Shown piece after piece: positions 25,106 through 33,751 of a stretch of 64,000 bases of DNA. Source of the stretch: Caulobacter mirabilis. GTDB lineage: Bacteria > Pseudomonadota > Alphaproteobacteria > Caulobacterales > Caulobacteraceae. The notes beneath the pieces are model-generated. The model ran no database searches, had not been told where the DNA came from, and worked only from the letters and a program-made list of their open reading frames with translations. The stretch's first letter is position 1. Each line of letters begins with the position of its first letter. The position numbers were made by a program, and so were the translations under genes. The stretch spans positions 1,674,001 through 1,738,000 of the forward strand of contig NZ_CP024201.1 of NCBI RefSeq assembly GCF_002749615.1, written 5' to 3'.

Positions 25106-25735
25106 CTAGCGGACCATGACGGCGATCAACGCCTTCACATGGTCTTCGATCACGTCCGGGTCGGATGGATCGATGCCCCAGACCCGGCGGACCTCGGGCG
25201 CCAGGGTGTAGAACAGCTGCGAGGCGCCGACGAAGATGTAGGTGAGGGCCGGGACCGAAGCCGCCGGCAGGATGCCGTCGCGTTGCAGCAGCCGGATGAA
25301 GGCGCCGGCGGCCTGGCTGGTGCGTTTGATGAAGGTGTCCGCGGCCCAGTGGAAGCGTTCGCTGTCCCGGCAGGTTTCCTGAACCATCAGGCGGGCGTGT
25401 TCGGGATGCCGCGCCGAATAGAGCACCACCTGGCGGATGATCTCGGCGGCGTAGGCCCGGCGGTCCGGATAGCGTGGATCGTCTGGACCGGGCAGGGTCA
25501 GATCGCTGGCCTGGCGCTCGAACAGGAAGGTGACGGCCGCCCGCCACAGCTCGTCCTTGCTGTTGAAGTGGTACTTGATCAGGGCGTGGTGGACGCTCGC
25601 CTTGGCGGCTATGTCCCGCGTCGATGCGCCATCGAAGCCCCGTTCCGAGAACTCCTCCAGCGCGGCCTGGAGGATGGCGGCGCGGGTGGCCTCTTTCTGG
25701 CGTACGCGAGCGTTCAAGGCGGCGCTTTCCTTCAT
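25106..25735 (-). CDS. TetR-family transcriptional regulator
   Basis: A 209-residue TetR/AcrR repressor. The N-terminal helix-turn-helix is standard: RAAILQAALEEFSERGFDGASTRDIAAKASVHHALIKYHFNSKDELW (about residues 18-63). The remaining helical part is the ligand-binding and dimer domain. It heads an operon with glk and is divergent from the carboxylesterase gene. A palindrome in the shared promoter region recurs 7.9 kb away in front of the GH5 and transporter genes, so this protein is the natural candidate to control both blocks. The ligand is unknown; a sugar or aglycone from the glycoside would fit. Confidence 0.9.
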   Translation of the reverse strand: MKESAALNARVRQKEATRAAILQAALEEFSERGFDGASTRDIAAKASVHHALIKYHFNSKDELWRAAVTFLFERQASDLTLPGPDDPRYPDRRAYAAEIIRQVVLYSARHPEHARLMVQETCRDSERFHWAADTFIKRTSQAAGAFIRLLQRDGILPAASVPALTYIFVGASQLFYTLAPEVRRVWGIDPSDPDVIEDHVKALIAVMVR

Positions 25736-25821
25736 GGGGGTCCTCCGACGCCGGACCTAAGTACCGTGCATCGGGCTTCAATCAAAATCGATCAAAGCTC
25801 GTCAGAACCCGCTCGACTTCG

Positions 25822-25837
25822 TTATGCAGTTGTATAA
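25822..25837. promoter_or_regulatory. Palindromic operator candidate, copy 1
   Basis: TTATGCAGTTGTATAA is an imperfect 16-bp palindrome (6 of 8 positions pair) in the tetR-carboxylesterase divergent region. Its left half, with the preceding bases, CGTTATGCA, is repeated at 33679-33687 in the GH5-transporter divergent region. Confidence 0.5.
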
Positions 25838-25901
25838 TATGTCGTCAACGCGCCGGGGCACAACGGCGAAGATGCGGCCATGGGTCGTCGGGAGGTACCG
25901 G

Positions 25902-27485
25902 GTGAGCGTTTCCAGTCGATCGCAGTCGTCGCGGCGCATGTTGTCGCTGCTGGCCGGCGTCGCCGTCCTGGCCGCCGCCTGCGCGCAGCCTGCCGCCAGC
26001 CAGCAGCCCGCGGGCGGGCAGGCGGTCGAGGCGCAGGTCGAGACCGGCGCGCTGCGCGGTCGGCAAGCCGACGGCGTCAAGGTGTTCAAGGGCATTCCCT
26101 ACGCGGCTCCGCCGGTCGGCGACCTGCGCTGGCGCGCGCCGGCCAAGGCGGCGGCCTGGCAGGGCGTGCGCGAGGCCGACCGCTTCGGCTTCGACTGCAT
26201 TCAGAACAAGCCGGGCTGGGATCCCACCCAGTCCAAGGAGCCGCAGAACGAGGACTGCCTGACCGTCAACGTCTGGGCGCCCGAGCGGGCGGCCAAGGCG
26301 CCGGTCATGGTCTGGATCCACGGCGGCGGCTATGTGATGGGCTCGGGCAGCCAGGCCCTGTTCGACGGCGCCAAGCTGGCCAAGCGCGGCGTGATCGTCG
26401 TGACCTTCAACTACCGCCTGGGCCGCTTCGGTTTCTTCGCCCATCCGGCCCTGACGGCCGAGGCCGGCGATGCGCCGGTCGGCAACTACGGCTACATGGA
26501 CCAGATCGCGGCCCTCGAATGGGTCAAGCGCAATATCTCCGCCTTCGGCGGCGATCCGGCCCAGGTCACGATCTTCGGCGAGAGCGCCGGCGGCGGCTCG
26601 GTCAACCAGCACATGCTGATGGCGCCGTCGCGCGGCCTGTTCGCCCGGGCCATCGCCCAGTCCGGCGGCGGTCGCGACGCCCTGGCCCTGCTGAGCCAGG
26701 ATCGCCCGACCAAGCCCTCCGCGGAAACTGTCGGCAAGGCCTTCGCGGTCAAGGCCGGCGTGACGGGCAATGACCTGGCCGCGCTTCGCGCGCTGCCGGC
26801 CAAGACGCTGCTGGGCAATCTCGACCTTCTGAACATGGAGGACGCGACCTATTCCGGGCCTTTCATCGACGGCCGGTTGGTGACCAGCAACGCCGTCGAC
26901 GGCTTCGCGGCTGGCAAGCAGGCCAAGGTCCCGTACCTGGTCGGCGCCAACAGCGACGAGATGGGCGTCATCCCGGCGCTGTTCCGTGGCGGGCTGGTGT
27001 CCAAGGCGCTGAAGCAGATCGACGGCGACACGGCCGGGGTGGAGGCCGCCTATGGCTCCAAGTCGGCCATGAACGACCGCTTCCTCAGCGACTTCAACTT
27101 CGTCGAGCCGGCGCGACGCCTGGCGGGCTTCCAGGCCCAGGCCGGCGCCCCGACCTGGCTCTACAGCTTCGGCTATGTGCCGGAGGCCAAGCGCAAGTCG
27201 CTGAAGGGCGCGCCGCACGCTTCGGAACTGGCCTTCGTGTTCGGCAACCTGTCGGCGCTGGACGTCAAGACGACGCCAGCCGACGAGGCCGCCGCCACGC
27301 TGGTCGGGGACTACTGGACAACCTTCGCCAAGGGCGGAGATCCGAACGGTTCGGGCCGCGCGACCTGGCCGGCCTACGGCCGCGCCGCCGACACGCTTCT
27401 GTCTTTCACCAACGACGGGCCGGCTGCGGCCAAGCCCGACGCCGGTCCGCTCGACGCGATCGGCAAGCTTCAGACAAGGCCGTAA
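25902..27485 (+). CDS. Type B carboxylesterase, exported
   Basis: A 527-residue carboxylesterase/lipase of the type B (cholinesterase-like) alpha/beta-hydrolase family. I place the start at GTG 25902, which has GGAGG 6 nt upstream, in preference to the in-frame GTT-rich extension back to 25824. The N-terminus is a signal peptide (RRMLSLLAGVAVLAAACAQ), possibly lipoprotein-type at the Cys. Family motifs are complete: FKGIPYAAPPVGDLRW, NEDCLTVNVW, the oxyanion GGGY, nucleophile in FGESAGGGS, and late GAPHASEL with the catalytic His. It would cleave carboxylic esters, here perhaps acyl groups on plant glycosides, in the periplasm or outer membrane. It lies directly upstream of the TonB receptor. 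Confidence 0.92.
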   Translation: MSVSSRSQSSRRMLSLLAGVAVLAAACAQPAASQQPAGGQAVEAQVETGALRGRQADGVKVFKGIPYAAPPVGDLRWRAPAKAAAWQGVREADRFGFDCIQNKPGWDPTQSKEPQNEDCLTVNVWAPERAAKAPVMVWIHGGGYVMGSGSQALFDGAKLAKRGVIVVTFNYRLGRFGFFAHPALTAEAGDAPVGNYGYMDQIAALEWVKRNISAFGGDPAQVTIFGESAGGGSVNQHMLMAPSRGLFARAIAQSGGGRDALALLSQDRPTKPSAETVGKAFAVKAGVTGNDLAALRALPAKTLLGNLDLLNMEDATYSGPFIDGRLVTSNAVDGFAAGKQAKVPYLVGANSDEMGVIPALFRGGLVSKALKQIDGDTAGVEAAYGSKSAMNDRFLSDFNFVEPARRLAGFQAQAGAPTWLYSFGYVPEAKRKSLKGAPHASELAFVFGNLSALDVKTTPADEAAATLVGDYWTTFAKGGDPNGSGRATWPAYGRAADTLLSFTNDGPAAAKPDAGPLDAIGKLQTRP

Positions 27486-27513
27486 GGCCGTCCCACAAGA
27501 AGGGGAGGGGACT

Positions 27514-29778
27514 ATGCAAAGCTTCAAGAACGCCCTGTTCGCGGGCGCGGGCCTGGCGCTCGCGTTCGCGGCCCAACCGGTCCTGGCGCAGGACGCCGGC
27601 GACGAGACCTCGGTCACCGAGGTCGTCGTCACCGCCCAGAAGCGCGAAGAGCGCCTTCAGGACGTGCCGATCGCCGTCAGCGTCGCCTCTGGCGAGCAGC
27701 TCGAGCGCCAGAACATCGCCAATGTCGACCAGCTGAAGCTGATCGTCCCGAGCTTCGAGGCCACGTCGTTCGGCATCTCGATCCGCGGCGTCGGCACGGC
27801 GACCTTCTCGACCTCGATCGAGCCGACCGTCTCGACGGTGCTGGATGGCGTCGTGCTGGGCCGGCCGGAGATGGCGCTGGGCAGCTTCTACGACCTCGAG
27901 CGCGTGGAAATCCTGCGCGGCCCGCAGGGCATGCTGTTCGGCAAGAACGCCTCCTCGGGCGTGGTCAGCATCGTGACCAAGAACCCGGTGCTCGGCGACT
28001 TCGGCTTCGCCGGCAACTTCAACCTCGGCGAGGGCGGCTACAACAAGTCCGACGCCACCGTGAACGTGCCGCTCGGCGAGGACGTCGCGCTGCGCGTGGG
28101 CGGCTTCGTCAACAAGCTCGACGGCGTGCTGAGCAACAAGTTCGACGGCCGCAGCTTCAACGGCAACGACGAGTGGGGCGCCCGGGCCAAGCTGCTGTGG
28201 CGGCCGACCGACGCCATCGACGTGCTGATCACGGCCGACTACGCCAAGCAGGATCAGACGGTGACCTGGTCGCCGTACAAGACCCTGCTGGGCACCCGCG
28301 CGGCGCTCATGCTGGCCAACTGCGGCGTGAAGGCGTCGCCGGACAACACCAACGTCTGCATCGACGGTCCGCAGTTCAAGGATCGCGAGAACTACGGCTT
28401 CTCGGCCCAGGTGAACTGGGACATCGGCGGCGGCTACACCCTGACCTCGATCACCGCCGGGCGTCGCGACTTCGACTTCTCCAGCGGCGACTCCGACAGC
28501 CTGCCGATCAACATCCTGAACACCAATCTGAGCAACCAGGACATCCGCCAGGTCAGCCAGGAACTGCGCATCGCCTCGCCGACCGGCGAGCGGCTCGAGT
28601 ACGTGGCGGGCGTCTACTACTTCAAGATGACGACCGACCAGACGACGGTGCAGACCGGCACCTTCAACCTGCCGTTCGTTCCGCCGGTCTTGAACCAGAC
28701 CATCCGGAACCACGTCGTCACCGAGAGCCGGGCTCTCTTCGGCCAGGCCACCTATAACGCGACCGAGCAGCTGCGTTTCATCGTCGGCGGCCGCTTCACG
28801 CGGGACAACATCTCGCTCGACTTCGACCAGTTCGGCGCCAACCCGCCGCCCTTCGTGATCGGCCCGAACGTCAAACTGTCCGACGCGGTCGAGGAGAGCA
28901 ACTTCTCCTGGCGTCTGGGCGTGCAGTACGACATCACGCCGGTGACGATGGCCTACGCGACCATCTCGCGCGGCTACAAGGGACCGGGGTTCAACCAGAC
29001 CGGCGTGACCAACCCGCTTCAGAGCCAGCGCGTCGACCCGGAGTATCCGACCAGCTACGAGATCGGCCTGAAGACGGTGCTGCCGGGCGGCAAGGCCATC
29101 CTGAACCTGGCGATCTTCGACACCAAGTTCGAGGACTACCAGGCCCAGACGCTGGACTACTCGCTCGCCCCGGCGCCGCCGGCCTTCCGCACCATCAACG
29201 GCGGCGACCTGAAGTCCCGCGGCTTCGAGGTGGATGTGACCGCCGCCCCGATCGAGGGGCTCGTGCTGACGGCGGCCGCCACTTGGCTGGACGCCAAGTA
29301 TGGGACCTTCGGCTACATCAGCTGCTACCCGGGCCAGCCCACTGTTCCGCCGGCCAACGCCGGACCGGGCAAGTGCGTCGATTTTGGCGGCGGTCTGAAG
29401 GGCTACAACCCGTCGGGTCAATCGCTGGCCGGCGCGGCGGAGTGGAAGGTCGCGCTGTCGGGCAAGTATCAGCGCCCGATCACCGAGAACTTCGAGGGCT
29501 TCGTCCAGGCCGACTACAGCTGGCGCAGCGACGTCAACGCCTCGGCCGCCGGTGATCCCGGCACCAAGATCGACGCCTACGGCATCCTCAGCGGCGCCGT
29601 CGGCGTGGAGACCGCCGACGGTCGCTGGCGCTTCTCGGTGTGGGGCAAGAACCTGACCGACGAGCGGTTCCCCAGCGCCCTGTTCGGGACCGTGTTCGGC
29701 GCCGACGGCGAGTACAGCCAGATCCTGACCGGCGACGCCTTCCGTCGCTACGGCGTGGCCCTGAACGTCCGCTACTGA
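27514..29778 (+). CDS. TonB-dependent outer-membrane receptor
   Basis: A 754-residue TonB-dependent receptor. Signal peptide NALFAGAGLALAFAAQPVLAQ is followed by the TonB-box-like TEVVVTAQKREERLQDVPIAVSV, the plug (IRGVGTATFSTSIEPTVSTVLDGVVLGRP, RVEILRGPQGMLFGKNASSGVVSIVTKNP) and a 22-strand-type barrel with alternating aromatic residues ending RYGVALNVRY. This Caulobacter/sphingomonad type imports glycosides and oligosaccharides as well as iron chelates; the neighbours argue for a rhamnosyl-glycoside or its aglycone. ATG 27514 has a strong GGGGAGGGG ribosome-binding sequence. It is 28 bp after the carboxylesterase gene, probably the same transcript. Confidence 0.93.
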   Translation: MQSFKNALFAGAGLALAFAAQPVLAQDAGDETSVTEVVVTAQKREERLQDVPIAVSVASGEQLERQNIANVDQLKLIVPSFEATSFGISIRGVGTATFSTSIEPTVSTVLDGVVLGRPEMALGSFYDLERVEILRGPQGMLFGKNASSGVVSIVTKNPVLGDFGFAGNFNLGEGGYNKSDATVNVPLGEDVALRVGGFVNKLDGVLSNKFDGRSFNGNDEWGARAKLLWRPTDAIDVLITADYAKQDQTVTWSPYKTLLGTRAALMLANCGVKASPDNTNVCIDGPQFKDRENYGFSAQVNWDIGGGYTLTSITAGRRDFDFSSGDSDSLPINILNTNLSNQDIRQVSQELRIASPTGERLEYVAGVYYFKMTTDQTTVQTGTFNLPFVPPVLNQTIRNHVVTESRALFGQATYNATEQLRFIVGGRFTRDNISLDFDQFGANPPPFVIGPNVKLSDAVEESNFSWRLGVQYDITPVTMAYATISRGYKGPGFNQTGVTNPLQSQRVDPEYPTSYEIGLKTVLPGGKAILNLAIFDTKFEDYQAQTLDYSLAPAPPAFRTINGGDLKSRGFEVDVTAAPIEGLVLTAAATWLDAKYGTFGYISCYPGQPTVPPANAGPGKCVDFGGGLKGYNPSGQSLAGAAEWKVALSGKYQRPITENFEGFVQADYSWRSDVNASAAGDPGTKIDAYGILSGAVGVETADGRWRFSVWGKNLTDERFPSALFGTVFGADGEYSQILTGDAFRRYGVALNVRY

Positions 29779-29863
29779 TCTTTTCGTCCTGCGCATGACT
29801 TGGGCGTGACGGCGACCGCCGTCGCGCCCATTCTTTTGGGTGAAGACCGGGAAGGAGACCGCA

Positions 29864-31555
29864 GTGACCCAGGCCGTCAGCCTCGTGCGGGGCGCCGAGG
29901 CGCCGCCTCTGCTGGAACACACCATCGGCGAGGCCCTGGCTATGGCGGCTCGACGCTGGCCGGACGCCGAGGCGCTGGTCTCGGCGCACCAGGGCGTGCG
30001 CTGGACCTGGTCGGAGTTGCTGGCCAGGGCGGACGCCTTCGCGGCGGGGCTGCTGGCGCTGGGTCTCGAGCCCGGCGATCGGGTCGGGGTGTGGGGCCCC
30101 AACAGCGCCGAATGGGCGCTGGCCCAGTTCGCCACGGCGCGAGCGGGGCTGATCCAGGTCAACATCAACCCTGCCTACCGGCTGTCCGAGCTCGAGTACA
30201 CGCTGAACAAGGTCGGGGTCAGGGCGCTGATCTGCGCCGAGGCCTTCAAGACCAGCGACTATGTCGGCATGGTCGAGGCCCTGGCGCCGGAGATCGCCGT
30301 CGCCCGCCCTGGCGCCCTCAAGGCGGAGCGCATTCCCACGCTGACGACGGTGATCAAGATGGGCGCGGCCCCGCGTTCGGGCTGGCTGGCGTTCGCGGAT
30401 GCGCCGGCCCGGGCGTCCGGCGAGGACCAGGCTCGCCTGACCGAGATCGGCGCGCGGCTGGATCGCAACGACCCGATCAACATCCAGTTCACCAGCGGCA
30501 CGACCGGCCTGCCCAAGGGCGCGACCCTGTCCCACCGCAACATCCTGAACAACGCCCAGTTCGTGGGGGCGGCGATGGGGCTGAGGGCCGGCGACCGGCT
30601 GTGCATACCGGTGCCGCTCTACCACTGCTTCGGCATGGTCATGGGCAACCTGGCCTGCACGGTGCACGGCGCGACCATGGTCTACCCGTCCGAGGGCTTC
30701 GATCCGCTGGCCGTCCTGTCGACCGTCGAAAAGGAGCGCTGCACCGGCCTGCACGGCGTGCCGACGATGTTCATCGCCGAGCTGGAGCACCCGGAGTTCG
30801 AGCGCTTCGACCTCTCGTCACTGCGGACGGGGATCATGGCCGGCTCGCCCTGTCCGATCGAGGTGATGCGCAAGGTGATCGATCGCATGAACATGCGCGA
30901 GGTCGGCATCGCCTACGGCATGACCGAGACCAGTCCGGTCAGCTTCCAGACCTCGGTCGACGATCCCGTCGAGCGGCGGGTCTCGACCGTCGGCCGCGTC
31001 CAGCCGCACCTGGAGGTGAAGGTCGTCGACGCCTTCGGCAACCCTGTGCCGCGCGGCGAGCCGGGCGAGCTGTGCACGCGGGGCTATTCGGTGATGCTGG
31101 GCTACTGGGACGATCCGGAGAAGACCGCCGAGGCCGTCGACGCCGAGGGCTGGATGCACACCGGCGACCTCGCCGTGATCGACGACGAGGGCTACGGCAA
31201 CATCGTCGGGCGGATCAAGGACATGGTCATTCGCGGCGGCGAGAACGTCTACCCGCGCGAGATCGAGGAGTTCCTCTTCCGCCACCCCAAGGTCGAGGAC
31301 GTCCAGGTCGTGGGCGTGCCCGATCCGAAGTTCGGCGAGGAGCTTTGCGCCTGGGTGAAGCTGCGCGCCGGCGAGACGGCGACGCAGGCCGAGATCGTCG
31401 ACTTCTGCCGCGGCCAGATCGCCCACTACAAGGTCCCGCGCTACGTGCGGTTCGTGGAGGCCTTCCCGATGACGGTGACCGGCAAGATCCAGAAGTTCGA
31501 GATCCGCGCCGCGATGATCGCCGAGCTGGGGTTGGCGGAGCAGAAGACGGCCTGA
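29864..31555 (+). CDS. Acyl-CoA synthetase (AMP-forming)
   Basis: A 563-residue ANL-superfamily ligase counted from GTG 29864, which has GGAG 6 nt upstream; an in-frame GTG at 29840 is less well placed. The ATP-binding loop [16 protein letters not shown] lies near residue 207, then [11 protein letters not shown], the hinge region [23 protein letters not shown] and the catalytic lysine in [11 protein letters not shown]. Such enzymes activate fatty or aryl carboxylic acids to CoA thioesters in the cytosol. In this cluster it could activate the acid set free by the carboxylesterase or tannase-like enzyme, though a plain fatty-acid role is equally open. A strong terminator follows the gene. Confidence 0.9.
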   Translation: MTQAVSLVRGAEAPPLLEHTIGEALAMAARRWPDAEALVSAHQGVRWTWSELLARADAFAAGLLALGLEPGDRVGVWGPNSAEWALAQFATARAGLIQVNINPAYRLSELEYTLNKVGVRALICAEAFKTSDYVGMVEALAPEIAVARPGALKAERIPTLTTVIKMGAAPRSGWLAFADAPARASGEDQARLTEIGARLDRNDPINIQFTSGTTGLPKGATLSHRNILNNAQFVGAAMGLRAGDRLCIPVPLYHCFGMVMGNLACTVHGATMVYPSEGFDPLAVLSTVEKERCTGLHGVPTMFIAELEHPEFERFDLSSLRTGIMAGSPCPIEVMRKVIDRMNMREVGIAYGMTETSPVSFQTSVDDPVERRVSTVGRVQPHLEVKVVDAFGNPVPRGEPGELCTRGYSVMLGYWDDPEKTAEAVDAEGWMHTGDLAVIDDEGYGNIVGRIKDMVIRGGENVYPREIEEFLFRHPKVEDVQVVGVPDPKFGEELCAWVKLRAGETATQAEIVDFCRGQIAHYKVPRYVRFVEAFPMTVTGKIQKFEIRAAMIAELGLAEQKTA

Positions 31556-31567
31556 CGCCTGTTCCCG

Positions 31568-31689
31568 TCATCCTCGCGCTCGTCGCGAGGACCCATGAAC
31601 ACCGCCGACAGCAAGAAGGGCGCGGAGTGATCCGCGCCCTTCTCATTTCACCCACCACGCAGGGATCCTCGCGACGAGCGAGAGGATGA
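31568..31689. repeat. Paired REP-like palindromes flanking a terminator
   Basis: The 24-bp arm 31568-31591 reappears in inverted orientation at 31666-31689 with one mismatch. Each arm is itself a hairpin (TCCTCGCG-CTCGT-CGCGAGGA in the left copy). The layout is like a bacterial BIME made of two REP units, and the sequence type is familiar from Caulobacter intergenic DNA. Confidence 0.6.
31614..31643 (+). terminator. Rho-independent terminator after acyl-CoA synthetase
   Basis: A perfect 13-bp stem AGAAGGGCGCGGA / TCCGCGCCCTTCT with a GTGA loop, followed by CATTT. It lies between convergent genes and can act on the + strand transcript; the run of T is short. Confidence 0.75.
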
Positions 31690-31707
31690 GGCGGTGGTCG
31701 GGGCGAT

Positions 31708-33651
31708 CTACCCCGCGCTGAGCGTGACCGTCGTCGAGCCCGCGGCGCCGGCCCAGACGCGGACCAGCTGTTCGTTCGGCGCGTGCTCCCAGCGAGCCGC
31801 CGGGTCCGACAGCGTGACGCTCAGCGTCGTCGTCAGCTGCGCGACCGGCACGAAGATCTCGGTCGGGCCGTCGATGCTCGGGTCGGCCTCGTACTGCAGC
31901 GTGAACAGCCGCTTACCGGCGTCGAACCGCATCTGCTCGATCCGCCCCTGGGTGCGCTGGGCGTAGGGGCGGCTGAAGCCGGCGACGGCGCGACCGCCGG
32001 ACATGGGATCATTCGAGGTGCGCTGGTCGATCGAATAGATCGACAGGTCCTCCTGGTTCCAGCTGTCGCCCACGCGCAGGTCGTTGCGGTTGCTGGCGGT
32101 GTAGTTCCACTGGGTGGAGTTCAGCTGCAGAGCGTCCAGGACATCGTACATCAGGCCCAGGGCCGTGGCGTGGGCGTTCCAGACGCCCTCGTCGCGCTCG
32201 CCCGCCGCCCACTGGTCGTAGGCCTGGCCCTCGTTGAGGTCGTAGGGGATGCCGAACTCGCCGATCAGGGTGGGCGAGCCGCCGTTGATCCGCCCGCCCA
32301 GCATGCGCAGGTAGCCGAGCTGCTGCATGTACTTCGCCTTCAGGGCCGACAGGTCGGCGCCCGTGTCGAAGCGTTTGAAGCGCAGGATGTTGATGTCGTA
32401 CCAGTGGCTGGCGTTGACGGTCCGCTCGGGCATCGGCTCGGGGAAGCCGCGGCCGGTGCCGAAGACGTAGGGGCTGAGCTCGGCGAACAGGATCCAGTCG
32501 CTCCGCACGGCCCGGATTGCCGCGGCGACCTTGGCGTAGAAGGGCTGCATCAAGTCGTCCTCATGGTCCAGGCGCTTGCCGGCATGAACCTTGAAGAAGT
32601 CCTCGTCGACCACGACCGCCTCGCCGTTCTCCAGCCGCCAGGCGCCGGCGCGTTCGAACGGGTCGGGACCGTCGTCCAGCCAGATGCTGACGCCGTCGGC
32701 GTTGGCCAGGGTCTCGCTCTTCACGATCAGCGAGTTGCGGTCCTCGCCCCAGCCGAGCACAGGCACGGTCGTCGGCAGGCCGCGGGCCGCCTTCAGCGCC
32801 TCAAGCGGGGTCCAGCTCGGGCCAGGCCGCAGCGGGGTGGGGTTGTCGACGGTGGGGGCGGTATGGTGCTGCGACAGCTTCTCGCCGACCCAGCCCAGGC
32901 CCGGCTCGTTCAGGCTGTCGAAGCCGACGACGTTGGGCAGGTGCTTCACCCGTTTGGCCAGGGCGGTCACCGCGCCGATGTAGTGGTCCTGCAGGAAGTC
33001 CTGGACGTTCTTGCCGCCGACCTTCCAGTCGGGCGTCAGCAGCGAACCCGCGAAGAAGGCCGTCCACATGATGCCGTTGACGGGCAGGCGGTAGTTCGAC
33101 GCCCAGCTCATCATCGGGTAGCGGTCTTCCTGACGCCGTTCCTCGCGGCCGTAGTCGTACTTGTGCTGCATGACGTGGACGGCGTCGGCGGCGTGGAACT
33201 TGGTCATGTCCAGGCCGACGGCTTCGAAGATCCAGCCCGGCGCCCCGTCGCCGCCGCTCATCCGGCTCCAGACGTCCTGGTGGAAGTCCACGAACAGCAC
33301 CAGGCCGTGCTCGCCGGCTTTCCGCGCCACTTCGGCGATGTAGTCGAGATAGGCCTCGTCGTACTGGCTGGGGCCGGCGTGCTCGACCGCCTCCCAGGTG
33401 ACCAGCAGGCGCAGCACGTTGAAGCCCCAGCCGGTGAGTCGCGACAGGTGCAGGTCGGCGTCCTCGAGCGGAAAGGGACGGCCCACGAAGCTGACGGTGC
33501 GATGGTCGGAAAAGTCGGTTGGATTCTCGGTGCCGCCGTCGGGGTAGGGGACCTTGCAGTCCCCGCCCAGGTTGACTCCGCGAAGGATCACTTGCCTGCC
33601 GAGCGGGTCGACGAAATTCTCTCCACGGACATCGATCAGAAGCTTTGACAT
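31708..33651 (-). CDS. GH5 glycoside hydrolase, subfamily 12-like (beta-glucosidase type)
   Basis: A 647-residue cytosol-type enzyme (no signal peptide) starting at ATG 33651 with GAGGGA upstream. It matches the pattern of GH5_12 steryl/ceramide/flavonoid beta-glucosidases: GFNVLRLLVTWEAVEHAGP, FVDFHQDVWSRMSGGDGAPGW, WASNYRLPVNGIMWTAFFAG, the acid/base Glu in GFDSLNEPGLGW and the nucleophile Glu in TLIGEFGIPYD. A small beta-sandwich ends the protein (QYEADPSIDGPTEIFVP to TVTLSAG). Expected reaction: removal of beta-glucose from a lipid or aromatic aglycone. Next to GH78 rhamnosidase and glucokinase this suggests stepwise breakdown of rhamnosyl-glucosides. It is divergent from the sugar transporter and shares a palindromic operator with it. 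Subfamily was assigned by eye. Confidence 0.82.
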   Translation of the reverse strand: MSKLLIDVRGENFVDPLGRQVILRGVNLGGDCKVPYPDGGTENPTDFSDHRTVSFVGRPFPLEDADLHLSRLTGWGFNVLRLLVTWEAVEHAGPSQYDEAYLDYIAEVARKAGEHGLVLFVDFHQDVWSRMSGGDGAPGWIFEAVGLDMTKFHAADAVHVMQHKYDYGREERRQEDRYPMMSWASNYRLPVNGIMWTAFFAGSLLTPDWKVGGKNVQDFLQDHYIGAVTALAKRVKHLPNVVGFDSLNEPGLGWVGEKLSQHHTAPTVDNPTPLRPGPSWTPLEALKAARGLPTTVPVLGWGEDRNSLIVKSETLANADGVSIWLDDGPDPFERAGAWRLENGEAVVVDEDFFKVHAGKRLDHEDDLMQPFYAKVAAAIRAVRSDWILFAELSPYVFGTGRGFPEPMPERTVNASHWYDINILRFKRFDTGADLSALKAKYMQQLGYLRMLGGRINGGSPTLIGEFGIPYDLNEGQAYDQWAAGERDEGVWNAHATALGLMYDVLDALQLNSTQWNYTASNRNDLRVGDSWNQEDLSIYSIDQRTSNDPMSGGRAVAGFSRPYAQRTQGRIEQMRFDAGKRLFTLQYEADPSIDGPTEIFVPVAQLTTTLSVTLSDPAARWEHAPNEQLVRVWAGAAGSTTVTLSAG

Positions 33652-33680
33652 TTCGTCCCTCGGCGTCATTGTGCGACTCG

Positions 33681-33699
33681 TTATGCAACTGGTGAATAA
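33681..33699. promoter_or_regulatory. Palindromic operator candidate, copy 2
   Basis: TTATGCA-ACTGG-TGAATAA has 7-bp arms with one mismatch. It sits midway between the divergent GH5 and transporter starts and shares CGTTATGCA with the site at 25820-25828 beside the tetR gene. Confidence 0.55.
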
Positions 33700-33751
33700 G
33701 ACGGCGGACCGGTTTGGTCCAGACCGCACCGGCCGAGACGGGGAAAACGGA

